Assembly (NCBI GenBank): GCA_943912265.1
Contig: CALTTS010000016.1
Coordinates: 13,385-77,384 of the forward strand
Direction: 5' to 3'
DNA length: 64,000 bases
Source of the DNA: an uncultured Xanthomonas sp.
GTDB lineage: Bacteria > Pseudomonadota > Gammaproteobacteria > Xanthomonadales > Xanthomonadaceae
Under the pieces are notes generated by a model. It saw only the letters and a program-made list of their open reading frames with translations. It was not told the DNA's origin and did no database searches. Below are positions 44,331 through 57,526 of this stretch, in pieces; the first letter of the stretch is position 1, and each line of letters begins with the position of its first letter. The position numbers were made by a program, and so were the translations under genes.

Positions 44331-46418
44331 TCAGCGGGAGGCGGAGTGGGGTTCGTACGGCAGCCGCAGTTCCACGACGGTGCCGGCGCCCGGGGCGGTG
44401 CGCATCTTCAGGGTGCCGCCCGCGGCCTGGGCGCGCTCGCGCATCCCCACCAGGCCCAGGCCGGTGGCCTGGCCGGGATCGAAGCCGTCGCCGTCATCCT
44501 CGACGCGCAGTTCCAGCCAGCGGCCGTCCACGTCGTCCAGGCTCACCGTGACGCGCCCGGCATGGGCGTGGCGCACGACGTTGGTGAGGCATTCCTGGGC
44601 GATGCGGAAGCAGGCCTGTTCCACTTCCTGCGCGGGCCGGGCCGGCAGGGGCTGCAGGCGCAGGTCCGGTTCGATCTCCGAGGCGCGCAGCAGGCGCCCG
44701 GCCTGCCAGCGGATCGAAGCCTCCAGGCCGAGCGCGTCCAGCTGCGGCGGACGCAGCAGGGTGGAGATGTCGCGCAGCTTGGCGACCGTGGTGTCGGCCA
44801 GCGACACGATCTCATCCAGTTCCTCGCGGCGCGCGGCCGGGTCCTCGTCGTCCATCGCCGCATGCGCGGACAGCTTCATCGCGGTGATCGCCTGGCCGAT
44901 GTCGTCGTGCAGGTCGCGCGAGATGGCCCGCCGTTCGTCCTCCTGCAGGGTGAACAGGCGGCGTGCCAGCGCCTGCAGCTCGGCGTTGCTGGCGGCCAGC
45001 GCGTCGCGGATGCGCTCGGCCTCGGAGAGGTCGCGCACGAACAGCAGCCGGTACTCCCGGCCTTCGTGGCCGGTGGCCTGCTGCACCAGCCCGGCGCGGA
45101 ACACGCTGCCGTCGCGCCGGCGCATCAGCGGCGCCGGGGTCAGCAGGCTCGCCTCGCCCGCGTCCGGCACGCACCGCAGCCAGCGGACGAAGCGTTCGCG
45201 GTCCTCGTCCACCGCCAGCGCCGGCAGCGCCGTTTCGGCCAGTGTCCGGTCATCCAGGCCGAATTCGAGCAGGAAGGCCGGGTTGGCGAAGCGGACATGC
45301 TCGCCCTCCAGCACCAGCAGGCCGTCGGGCATCACGTCCACCAGCTTGCGGAACGGCGGGTCGGGCACCCCGGCGGCGGCCGCCAGGCGGGTGATGTCCT
45401 GCAGCGTGCCGCGCACCATCGGATGGCCGGTGCCGTCCTCGAAGGCTTCGGCGAGGATCAGGAACTGCCGGGCTTGCCCGGCCGCGTCGGTGACGACGAA
45501 GCGCTCCTCGGCGCGGGAGCCCTGGCCGAGGCGGATGGACGACAGCCGCTGCACGATGCGCTGCAGCGGCGCGGTCGCGGCGGGGGCGGCGAAGAGGTCG
45601 TCGAGCGGCCGCCAGCACGGCGTTTCGGGCACCGGCTGGCCGATCAGGCGGTACAGCTCGTCGGAAAAATGGCCGTAGCCGGTGGCCGGGTTGAGCTCCC
45701 AGTAGCCGATGCCGGCGATCGACTGCGCTTCGCGCAGCTGCCGCCCGGTCTGCTCCAGGTCGCGGCGCGCCTGCAGCTCGGCGGTGCGGTCGTGGACGGC
45801 GACGAGCCGCGCGGGCGATTCGGTGAAGCCGGCCGGGCAGTCGAGCAGGACGACGTCGCGGTAGCCGCCCGAGCGGGTGCGCAGCCGCTGCATCGATTCG
45901 GAGGGCTCGCCGGGCGCGGCCCGGACCTCGGCCAGGTGCGCGGCGAGTCGCGGGCCGTCCTGTTCCGGCCACAATGCCGGCAGGTGCAGGGCGAGGAATT
46001 CCACGCGGGTGCTGCCGTGGAAGGCCAGCGCGGCGTCGTTGACGGCGAGGATTTCCAGCGAGTCGGGCGCGTACACCCACATCGGCACCGGGTTGGCGAA
46101 GAACAGGCTGCGGTAGCGCCGCTCGGAGGCTTCCAGCCGCTGGTGCGATTCGGTAAGCCGGCGCAGCAGCGGGCGCAGCAGCAGGTACAGCAGCAGCGCC
46201 GTGGCCAGCACGTAGAACAGGCCCTTGACGGTCTGCAGGCCGGCCAGGCGGCCGGGGTCGCCGGTCAGGCCGGCGATCAGGCTGTCGCTGCCGAGGATCC
46301 ACAGCGAACCGGACAGCAGGTAGATCAGCGGCACCGCCCACTGGCCGTAGGCCATCAGGCGCGACCAGCGGCGCGATGGCGTGGCGACGGCAAGCGGGAA
46401 GCGGGCGGCCGGGTCCAT
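44331..46418 (-). CDS. ravS: Membrane sensor histidine kinase with PAS domains, HisKA_3 type (RavS-like)
   Basis: A 695-residue kinase with two N-terminal membrane helices (~25-85) and about three PAS-like regions (RYRSLFFANPVPMWVYAPDSLEILAVND, the GIGYWELNP region, and FRKLVDVMPDGLLVLEG). The HisKA_3 phosphoacceptor helix (ERRAISRDLHDDIGQAITAMKL) and a HATPase domain (AQECLTNVVRHAHAGRV, GLGLVGMRERAQAAGG) follow. The position directly upstream of ravR fits RavS/PdeK of Xanthomonas. HisKA_3 kinases commonly pair with NarL-type regulators, so the regulator at 21450-22085 is a second possible target. Confidence 0.8.
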   Translation of the reverse strand: MDPAARFPLAVATPSRRWSRLMAYGQWAVPLIYLLSGSLWILGSDSLIAGLTGDPGRLAGLQTVKGLFYVLATALLLYLLLRPLLRRLTESHQRLEASERRYRSLFFANPVPMWVYAPDSLEILAVNDAALAFHGSTRVEFLALHLPALWPEQDGPRLAAHLAEVRAAPGEPSESMQRLRTRSGGYRDVVLLDCPAGFTESPARLVAVHDRTAELQARRDLEQTGRQLREAQSIAGIGYWELNPATGYGHFSDELYRLIGQPVPETPCWRPLDDLFAAPAATAPLQRIVQRLSSIRLGQGSRAEERFVVTDAAGQARQFLILAEAFEDGTGHPMVRGTLQDITRLAAAAGVPDPPFRKLVDVMPDGLLVLEGEHVRFANPAFLLEFGLDDRTLAETALPALAVDEDRERFVRWLRCVPDAGEASLLTPAPLMRRRDGSVFRAGLVQQATGHEGREYRLLFVRDLSEAERIRDALAASNAELQALARRLFTLQEDERRAISRDLHDDIGQAITAMKLSAHAAMDDEDPAARREELDEIVSLADTTVAKLRDISTLLRPPQLDALGLEASIRWQAGRLLRASEIEPDLRLQPLPARPAQEVEQACFRIAQECLTNVVRHAHAGRVTVSLDDVDGRWLELRVEDDGDGFDPGQATGLGLVGMRERAQAAGGTLKMRTAPGAGTVVELRLPYEPHSASR

Positions 46419-46493
46419 GTCTGGTCCGGTGGCGGAAGATGCGGGAATGGTAGCGGCTTCACGTGCGGACAGCGCGCTTCCTGCGCCAGGGCA

Positions 46494-46523
46494 CGAAAAA
46501 ACCGCCGTCCGGAGACGGCGGTT
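46494..46523 (-). terminator. Rho-independent terminator after the methyl-accepting protein
   Basis: A perfect 10-bp stem (46500-46509 with 46514-46523), CGGA loop and a run of six or seven T in the minus direction. Confidence 0.9.
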
Positions 46524-46582
46524 CGGGGGCGCACGGGCCGGCGGGTGCCGGTCGCGCGCGGCGGTCAGACGCGCCGGTCAGG

Positions 46583-47782
46583 TCAGAACAGTTCGACGCT
46601 GCCGGCGCCCATGTCGTGCTGGGTGACCGGCTTGTGCGGCGGCCGCTCCCATTCGCCGCGCATCTCCTGCACGCGGCTGCCGAAGCGCTGCAGGGTGGCG
46701 ATGACCTCGCTGTTGATCGCGCCGCCGTTCTTCTGCAGCAGCTCCTGCAGGGCCACGGCCTCGCGGTTGATCGCGGTCAGGCGGTCGAGGTGGACGTGCA
46801 CGCCGCCCAGCGCCTGGGTGGCGATGTCCTCGAACTGCAGGGCGCGCACCGCCTCGGCGACGCTGCCGTCGATGGCCTTGGCGCATTCGGAGATCTCGCG
46901 CATGCCTTCGCCCAGCGAAGCGTTGATGCCGGCGACGTTGCTGACCATGTTGGCCGCTTCGGCGCGCGCCTCGCGGGAGCGGTCCATGTCGCGCGAGGCC
47001 ATGTGCGAGACCGTCTCGCGGACCTTGGCGATGGCATCCTTGGAGCTGTGGGCCAGCTTGCGGATCTGCTCGTTGAAGGTGGTGGAGCGCTCGGACAGGT
47101 TGCGCACCTCGTCGGCGACCACGGCGAAGCCGCGGCCGGCCTCGCCGGCGCGGGCGGCCTCGATGGCGGCGTTGAGCGCCAGCAGGTTGGTCTGGTCGGC
47201 GATCGACTTCACGTCCTCCAGCAGGGCGAAGATGCCATCCAGGTGCTGGGCCATCTCGTCGATGTGGCTGACGGTGACCGTGCTCTGGCCGCTGACTTCC
47301 TCCAGCGCCTCCACCAGCTGCTCCATCTGCTGGCTGGCGTGGCGGGCGAAGCGGGCGAAGTCCACGCCACTGCCGCCTTCCTCGCCGGTGCGGTCGACGA
47401 TGCGCGACACGGCCGTGCTCTGCTGGCGCGACTTCTTGTTCATCGCGTCGAAGCTGGCACCGAGGTTGGCCACGGCCTGGCGGATCAGGTTGCGGGCGCG
47501 TTCGACCTCGGCACGCGAGCCGTCCACCTCCGAACCGACGAAGTTGCGCAGGTCGCCCAGCAGCTTCTCCTGTTCGCGCAGCATCTTCTGGTGCTCCGGC
47601 GAGGGATGGGCGGCACTGCTCCGGCTGTAGACGGTCCAGCCGGCGAAGCCCAGCCAGCTCAGCAGCATCGCGGTGAACACGGCCCAGACGAGGGCAGGCG
47701 ACCAGGCGAGCCCGATGGCGAGCGCCAGCAGGAACGTCAGGACGAGGGGAGCGGCAAGGCGGGTGAAGATGCGTGAGTACAT
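46583..47782 (-). CDS. Methyl-accepting chemotaxis protein without a sensory domain
   Basis: A 399-residue chemoreceptor-type protein. Two hydrophobic helices (~residues 8-48) are separated by only a few residues, so there is no periplasmic ligand domain and no clear HAMP. The signalling hairpin IADQTNLLALNAAIEAARAGEAGRGFAVVADEVRNLSERS is intact and binds CheA/CheW. No C-terminal CheR-binding pentapeptide is seen (it ends VELF). A sigma-28 promoter lies 28 nt upstream. The signal sensed is unknown; it may detect membrane or cytoplasmic state. Confidence 0.92.
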   Translation of the reverse strand: MYSRIFTRLAAPLVLTFLLALAIGLAWSPALVWAVFTAMLLSWLGFAGWTVYSRSSAAHPSPEHQKMLREQEKLLGDLRNFVGSEVDGSRAEVERARNLIRQAVANLGASFDAMNKKSRQQSTAVSRIVDRTGEEGGSGVDFARFARHASQQMEQLVEALEEVSGQSTVTVSHIDEMAQHLDGIFALLEDVKSIADQTNLLALNAAIEAARAGEAGRGFAVVADEVRNLSERSTTFNEQIRKLAHSSKDAIAKVRETVSHMASRDMDRSREARAEAANMVSNVAGINASLGEGMREISECAKAIDGSVAEAVRALQFEDIATQALGGVHVHLDRLTAINREAVALQELLQKNGGAINSEVIATLQRFGSRVQEMRGEWERPPHKPVTQHDMGAGSVELF

Positions 47783-47810
47783 GAACGTTCTCTGCGGAGA
47801 TACATGGGCT

Positions 47811-47837
47811 GTATCGGCGCCGGTCCCCCCGTCTTTA
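47811..47837 (-). promoter_or_regulatory. Sigma-28 promoter candidate for the methyl-accepting protein
   Basis: Minus strand: -35 TAAAGACG (47830-47837), 11-nt spacer, -10 GCCGATAC (47811-47818). The leader is about 20 nt. Confidence 0.82.
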
Positions 47838-47840
47838 GCC

Positions 47841-47875
47841 GCGACGCGCGATTCGCGTCACGGATCGCGTGTCGC
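47841..47875 (-). terminator. Hairpin after hflD, possible terminator
   Basis: A 12-bp stem with one G-U pair (47841-47852 with 47864-47875), 2 bp after the hflD stop. There is no T run, so it may depend on Rho or only protect the transcript end. It isolates the chemoreceptor promoter from read-through. Confidence 0.4.
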
Positions 47876-47877
47876 GC

Positions 47878-48492
47878 TCAGCGCAGCCAGGCTTCGGTGG
47901 CCTGCAGCATGGCCCGGCGCGCGAGCAGGAAATCCCACAGGCTGCCGCCGAGCTGGCGCCACAGCGCGGCCGAGCGGACCGCGGCCAGCAGCAGCGCGCG
48001 GATCTCGGCCACCACGCCGGGCTGGCCGAGGTAGTGCGGGTTGCCCTGGACCAGGATGCGCGGGCGCAGGTGGCTCAGGGTGTCGGCGTACAGGCCGCCG
48101 AGCGCGGCCAGCACGTCCGGGTGGCCGGCGCCGAGCGATTCGGCCCGGCCGGCCTGTTCGCGCAGGCCGGCCGACACCTTGCGCACGGTGTCGGCGGAGG
48201 CGTCGAAGCGGCGTTCGAGCTGGAAGATCGCCAGCGCGAGGCGGGCCACGGCGTCGTCGCGGCGGCTCTTGTCCAGGTGCCCGCGCAGCAGGCGCAGGCC
48301 CTGCGCCAGCTCGCCGGCGCTGCCGTACACGGCCTGCGGCGTGGGCGCGTCGATCCGGAACACGCTGTCCACGGCGGTGCGCACGGCGGCATCCTCGGCC
48401 TGGCCGGTTTCGGCGATGCGGCGGACCTGGTGCAGCGCCTGCACCAGCCCGGCCAGGGCCAGCACGCGCTGCTCGATGGTGTCGTTGCTCAT
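47878..48492 (-). CDS. hflD: HflD-family protein
   Basis: A 204-residue, mostly helical protein starting MSNDTIEQRVLALAGLVQALHQVRRIAETG, with LRPRILVQGNPHYLGQPGVVAEIRALLLAAVRSAALWRQLGGS near the C-terminus, the HflD signature. In E. coli HflD is a peripheral membrane protein that counteracts phage lambda CII; its normal cellular role is unclear. It is encoded after mnmA in many gammaproteobacteria, as here, with a 4-bp overlap. Confidence 0.93.
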   Translation of the reverse strand: MSNDTIEQRVLALAGLVQALHQVRRIAETGQAEDAAVRTAVDSVFRIDAPTPQAVYGSAGELAQGLRLLRGHLDKSRRDDAVARLALAIFQLERRFDASADTVRKVSAGLREQAGRAESLGAGHPDVLAALGGLYADTLSHLRPRILVQGNPHYLGQPGVVAEIRALLLAAVRSAALWRQLGGSLWDFLLARRAMLQATEAWLR

Positions 48493-49628
48493 CCGGCCAT
48501 TGTACCGGCGCCGTTGCCGGCTTCCGCCAGGCGGCGTTCGAGCGGCGCGTCGGTGGAGGCGATGACCGCGCCGCCGAGGCATTCCTCGCCGGCGTACAGC
48601 ACCAGCGACTGCCCCGGCGTGACCGCCCGCTGCGGCCGGGCGAAGCGGACATCGAGCGTGCCGTCGTCGCGCACCTCGACGCGGCAGGGCTCGTCGTGCT
48701 GGCGGTAGCGCACCTGCGCGGTGCAGTCGAAGGCGCGGGCCGGCGGGGCGCCGGCAACCCAGTGCGCGGCCTCCGAGCGCAGCCGCGAGGACATCAGCCA
48801 CGGACTGGCGGCGTCCTGGTCCACGTACAGGACGTTGTTGGCCACGTCCTTGCCGACCACGTACCACGGCGCCGCCGCGCGGCCGCGCACGCCGCCGATG
48901 GCCAGGCCCTCGCGCTGGCCGAGGGTGAAATAGAACACGCCCGGGTGTTCGCCGATGCGCGCGCCCTGCGGGTCGCGCATCTCGCCGGGCCGGGCCGGCA
49001 GGTACTGGCCGAGGAAGCTGCGGAAATCGCGCTCGCCGATGAAGCAGATGCCGGTGGAATCCTTCTTCGCCGCGGTCGGCAGGCCGGCCCCGGCGGCGAT
49101 CCGGCGCACGTCGGGCTTGGGCAGTTCGCCGATCGGGAACAGGGTCCGCGACAGCTGCGTCTGGCCGAGCTGGTGCAGGAAGTAGCTCTGGTCCTTGTTA
49201 CGGTCCCGCCCGCGCAGCAGCCGCCAGCGCCCGTCCGTCCGGGCGACGCGGGCGTAGTGGCCGGTGGCGATGCGCTCGGCGCCCAGCGCCAGCGCCGCGT
49301 CGAGGAAGTGCTTGAACTTGACCTCGCGGTTGCACAGCACGTCCGGGTTCGGCGTGCGCCCGGCGGCGTATTCGGCCAGGAAATGCGCGAACACGCCCTG
49401 CCAGTATTCGCCGGAGAAATCGCGGAAATGGAACGGGATGCCGAGCAGGCCGCACACCGCGACGGCATCGCGGCGGTCGTCCTCGGCCCGGCACTCGCCG
49501 CTGCCGTCGTCGTCCCAGTTGCGCATGAACAGGCCGGCGACCGGCTCGCCGGCGCGCACCAGCCGCAGCGCGGCCACCGAGGAATCCACGCCGCCGGACA
49601 TGCCGACGATGGTGCGCGGCGTGCTCAC
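48489..49628 (-). CDS. mnmA: tRNA-specific 2-thiouridylase MnmA
   Basis: MnmA puts the 2-thio group on U34 of Lys, Glu and Gln tRNAs. The 379-residue product has the PP-loop motif VGMSGGVDSSVAAL near the start, a catalytic Cys in NPDVLCNREVKF (~residue 100) and a second in DSTGICFIGERDF (~residue 200). A C-terminal beta domain follows. The start is a GTG overlapping the nudix stop; frames opening further upstream run through the nudix gene. Confidence 0.95.
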   Translation of the reverse strand: MSTPRTIVGMSGGVDSSVAALRLVRAGEPVAGLFMRNWDDDGSGECRAEDDRRDAVAVCGLLGIPFHFRDFSGEYWQGVFAHFLAEYAAGRTPNPDVLCNREVKFKHFLDAALALGAERIATGHYARVARTDGRWRLLRGRDRNKDQSYFLHQLGQTQLSRTLFPIGELPKPDVRRIAAGAGLPTAAKKDSTGICFIGERDFRSFLGQYLPARPGEMRDPQGARIGEHPGVFYFTLGQREGLAIGGVRGRAAAPWYVVGKDVANNVLYVDQDAASPWLMSSRLRSEAAHWVAGAPPARAFDCTAQVRYRQHDEPCRVEVRDDGTLDVRFARPQRAVTPGQSLVLYAGEECLGGAVIASTDAPLERRLAEAGNGAGTMAG

Positions 49629-50131
49629 CGGATGTGCCGGACCAGATCGAGCGGATGGCGCTGGCCGCCCAGCCAGTCCTGCGCGGCCTGCCAGACCAGC
49701 GGGCTGCGCAGGCGCGGCCGCGCCGCCGCCAGTTCGTCCGGGCGCATCCACAGGGCGCGGACGATGCCGGTGTCGAGCGGGCGCTCGGGATGGTGCGCCA
49801 CCGGTTCGGCGCCGAAGGCGAAGCGCAGGTAGTCGCGGCCGTCGTCGGTGCGCCACTGGTAGGTGCCGATGAAGCAGGTCAGGCGCACGTCCCAGCCCGA
49901 TTCCTCCAGCGTTTCGCGCAGCGCGCCCTGCTGCAGGGTCTCGTCCGGCTCCAGATGGCCGGCCGGCTGGTTCAGCACCAGCCCGCGGCCGGGCAGGGGG
50001 CGGCCGTCCCGTCCCGGATCGGCGGACTCCTCGATTAGAAGCAGGCGGCCGTTGGCATCGGCCACCACGGTGGCGACGGTGACGTGCAGGTCCCAGGCGG
50101 GCGGGGAAAGCGGGGATTCGGAATCGTTCAC
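49625..50131 (-). CDS. Nudix hydrolase (NudJ-like)
   Basis: A 168-residue Nudix protein. The Nudix box is complete: GHLEPDETLQQGALRETLEESGW fits Gx5Ex7REUxEExGU in order and spacing. FIGTYQWRTDDGRDYLRFAFGAE resembles the NudJ group, which lies beside mnmA in E. coli and hydrolyses nucleoside di/triphosphates and thiamine pyrophosphate precursors. Substrate here is inferred. It overlaps the GTG of mnmA. Confidence 0.88.
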   Translation of the reverse strand: MNDSESPLSPPAWDLHVTVATVVADANGRLLLIEESADPGRDGRPLPGRGLVLNQPAGHLEPDETLQQGALRETLEESGWDVRLTCFIGTYQWRTDDGRDYLRFAFGAEPVAHHPERPLDTGIVRALWMRPDELAAARPRLRSPLVWQAAQDWLGGQRHPLDLVRHIR

Positions 50132-50245
50132 GGGCAGGGCACGGGCGCGGCGGCGGGCCGTGCGGAAGGGCGATGGCGGGATTGTCCTTGCTGGCGGCGG
50201 CCGGCGTCCATATCAAGGCCGGGCATCCGTAATAAAATACGCGCC

Positions 50246-50572
50246 ATGCCGCACAAGCTCATTCCCGAAAACGACCAGGACCAGGGCCTGCTGGTGGAAA
50301 CCGGCAAGCCGGAGGTCGCTCCGCCGCCGCAATACCAGGTGCTGCTGCTCAACGACGACTACACGCCGATGGATTTCGTGGTCGAGGTGCTGCAGCAGTT
50401 CTTCGCGATGGACCTGGAAAAGGCCACCCAGGTGATGCTGCACGTGCATACCCGCGGCCGCGGCATCTGCGGCGTGTTCACCCGAGAGGTGGCCGAGTCC
50501 AAGGTGGCGCTGGTCAACGAATACGCGCGGATGAACCAGCATCCGCTGCTGTGCACGATGGAAAAGGCCTGA
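50246..50572 (+). CDS. clpS: ClpAP adaptor protein ClpS
   Basis: ClpS recognises N-end rule substrates and hands them to ClpA. The 108-residue protein has the conserved core YQVLLLNDDYTPMDFVVEVLQQFF, HVHTRGRGICGVFTREVAE and the C-terminal ARMNQHPLLCTMEKA. No ribosome site precedes the ATG, and a TAAAAT box ends only 7 nt upstream, so the mRNA may be leaderless. clpA follows after 100 bp. Confidence 0.95.
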   Translation: MPHKLIPENDQDQGLLVETGKPEVAPPPQYQVLLLNDDYTPMDFVVEVLQQFFAMDLEKATQVMLHVHTRGRGICGVFTREVAESKVALVNEYARMNQHPLLCTMEKA

Positions 50573-50672
50573 GCGCCGGCGGCAACATCGGCTGAACGCT
50601 GCGGTCCACGGCCGCGCTGGAAATTCCCCCTGCAGGCCGCATATTGTGCGAAAGCCCGCAGGAGACGCATCC

Positions 50673-52964
<2,292 letters not shown>

Positions 52965-52986
52965 CGCGCGCGGCCGGATGAACGCC

Positions 52987-53018
52987 AAAGGCCCGGTTCC
53001 GCGAGGAGCCGGGCCTTT
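52987..53018 (+). terminator. Rho-independent terminator after clpA
   Basis: A 10-bp stem (52987-52996 with 53009-53018), extendable by four pairs around a GCGA loop, ending in CTTTCCGTTTG. Confidence 0.75.
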
Positions 53019-53065
53019 CCGTTTGCGCCGCGGGGCCGCCGTGCTGGCCGGATTGCGGACACGCG

Positions 53066-53087
53066 AAAAGGCGGCCTGCGCCGCCTT
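53066..53087 (-). terminator. Rho-independent terminator after infA
   Basis: A perfect 8-bp stem (53068-53075 with 53080-53087) with T run TTTT in the minus direction, 34 bp after the infA stop. Confidence 0.75.
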
Positions 53088-53121
53088 CTGTTCCCGTCCT
53101 TTCGCGGCAAGCCCGGCGGGC

Positions 53122-53340
53122 TTACTTCATGCGATAGGTGATGCGGCCCTTGGTCAGGTCGTAGGGGGTCATTTCCACCTTGACCTTGTCGCCGGTCAGG
53201 ATGCGGATGTAGTTCTTGCGCATGCGGCCGGAGATGTGGGCAATGATTTCATGCCCGTTCTCCAGCGTGACCCGGAAGGTGGTGTTGGGCAGCGTCTCGC
53301 TGACGGTGCCCTCGAATTCGATGGAATCGTCTTTCGACAT
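53122..53340 (-). CDS. infA: Translation initiation factor IF-1
   Basis: IF-1 binds the A site of the 30S subunit during initiation. The 72-residue S1-type protein (MSKDDSIEFEGTVSETLPNT, ISGRMRKNYIRILTGDKVKVEMTPYDLTKGRI) is standard in size and sequence. It lies between clpA and aat, the common gammaproteobacterial order. Confidence 0.98.
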   Translation of the reverse strand: MSKDDSIEFEGTVSETLPNTTFRVTLENGHEIIAHISGRMRKNYIRILTGDKVKVEMTPYDLTKGRITYRMK

Positions 53341-53394
53341 GAAGTTCCGAAGATGACGTGAGGCGGGCCGGAAAGGCCTGCGAAGCCCGCCATT

Positions 53395-54180
53395 CTACCC
53401 CTCGGGGCGTGCCTGCGCAAAAGCGCCGCCGGCGGGCGCCGGGAGGCCGGCCAGCGCGCTGGCCGGCAGGGCGCCGAAACGCTGCCCCCACGGGCCGGGC
53501 GCCTCGCTTGCGGCGGCCAGCGCGGCGGCGGTTTCGAGGAAGCGCGCGCGCGGCCAGGATTCGGCCCCCATCCGGGTCAGGTGCGGATTGCCGACCTGGG
53601 CATCGATCAGCGGCCAGCCCCAGTCGCGCAGGCGCCGGGCCAGCGCGGCGAGGGCGACCTTGGAGCCGCCGCTGCGGGCGCTGAACATGCTTTCGCCGAA
53701 GAACATCCGGCCGATCGCCACGCCGTACAGGCCGCCGACCAAGCGGCCGTCGCGGTCGCGCACCTCGACCGAATGGGCATGGCCGAGCCGGTGCAGGGCG
53801 AGGTAGGCCTCGAGCATGTCGGCGGTGATCCAGGTGCCGTCCTGGCCGGGGCGGGGCGTGCTGGCGCAGGCGTGCATCACCTCCGCGAAGGCCTGGTCGG
53901 CGCGGACGACCCAGTCCGAGCGGCGCAGCGCGCGGCGGAAGCGGTGCGACAGGTGCACGGCGTCGGTGCGGAACACGGTGCGCGGGTCCGGCGACCACCA
54001 CAGGATCGGCTGGCCCTCGGAGAACCACGGGAAGATGCCGCGGGCATAGGCGTTCAGCAGCCGCGCCGGGCTCAGGTCGCCGCCGGCCGCGAGCAGCCCG
54101 TCGGGGTCGCGCAGGGCCAGCGCGGGCGGCGGGAACGGGGCATCGGCGGCGGCGCCGAGCAGGAACGGGACACGGGGCAT
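53395..54180 (-). CDS. aat: Leucyl/phenylalanyl-tRNA-protein transferase
   Basis: Aat adds Leu or Phe to proteins with N-terminal Arg or Lys, making them ClpS/ClpAP substrates. The 261-residue product has the family motifs LLAAGGDLSPARLLNAYARGIFPWF, ILWWSPDPR, HSVEVRD and GESMFS. It lies 54 bp upstream of infA on the same strand, completing the clpS-clpA-infA-aat neighbourhood. Confidence 0.96.
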   Translation of the reverse strand: MPRVPFLLGAAADAPFPPPALALRDPDGLLAAGGDLSPARLLNAYARGIFPWFSEGQPILWWSPDPRTVFRTDAVHLSHRFRRALRRSDWVVRADQAFAEVMHACASTPRPGQDGTWITADMLEAYLALHRLGHAHSVEVRDRDGRLVGGLYGVAIGRMFFGESMFSARSGGSKVALAALARRLRDWGWPLIDAQVGNPHLTRMGAESWPRARFLETAAALAAASEAPGPWGQRFGALPASALAGLPAPAGGAFAQARPEG

Positions 54181-54649
54181 GGGCCGATTCTACGGCGGGG
54201 GCGGATGCCCGGGCGGCGCGGTGCCGGCCCGCCGCGACCGCATGCCGGCGGCGCGGCCGGGCCGTTCTCGCTATCGCGCCGGAAACGCAGGCCTGATAAC
54301 CTGCGCAGCGCTGCAACCGCCTGCCGCGGGAGAGACCGGCCCCGCCGGCGCCGAAGGAGCAACCGCCCCGGAAACTCTCAGGCAAAAGAACCGCGCAGGC
54401 CGCTGTCAAAATCTGGAAAGAGGCGCCGGTGGATCGGTCGCCCGCCGAAGGGGTAACACTCTCAGGCACTGAAACAGATGGGGCGCCCAGCAATCCGTTT
54501 GCTCGATCCGGCGCGCCCCCAGATTGTCGGCGGGTTTCTCCCGCTGCCCCGTCACGGAACGGACGCGCCGCCCGGATGCCCGGCGGCCGCTTCCCCGTGA
54601 CCGTCCGGAACGTCCCGATCGCCCCGCCGCAATCGCCGAGACTCTTCCG
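54181..54649 (+). other. Divergent aat/gcvP region and gcvP leader
   Basis: 469 bp. The left 145 bp must hold the divergent promoters; a GATAAC at 54295-54300 could be a -10 for gcvP, without a clear -35. The glycine riboswitch follows, then a 164-nt stretch to the gcvP ATG. That stretch has only a short GCGGG/CCCGC hairpin and no obvious terminator, so the switch may act on translation or by another element. Confidence 0.6.
54325..54485 (+). promoter_or_regulatory. Tandem glycine riboswitch
   Basis: Two gcvT-type aptamers in series. Aptamer 1 (~54325-54400) has GCCGAAGGAGCAA at 54350-54362 and ACTCTCAGGCAAA at 54374-54386. Aptamer 2 (~54410-54485) has GCCGAAGGGGTAAC from 54444 and ACTCTCAGGCACT, closing with CAGATGGGG. 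Glycine binding to such pairs turns on glycine cleavage genes, and gcvP follows directly. Confidence 0.92.
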
Positions 54650-57511
<2,862 letters not shown>

Positions 57512-57526
57512 CCCCGGAGCCCGACG

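Noticed and set aside
42618..47630. A 1670-codon open frame on the plus strand
   Set aside because: It runs antisense through ravR, ravS and the chemoreceptor, all with clear domain signatures on the minus strand. Its translation is low-complexity His/Gln/Arg-rich, typical of shadow frames in high-GC DNA.
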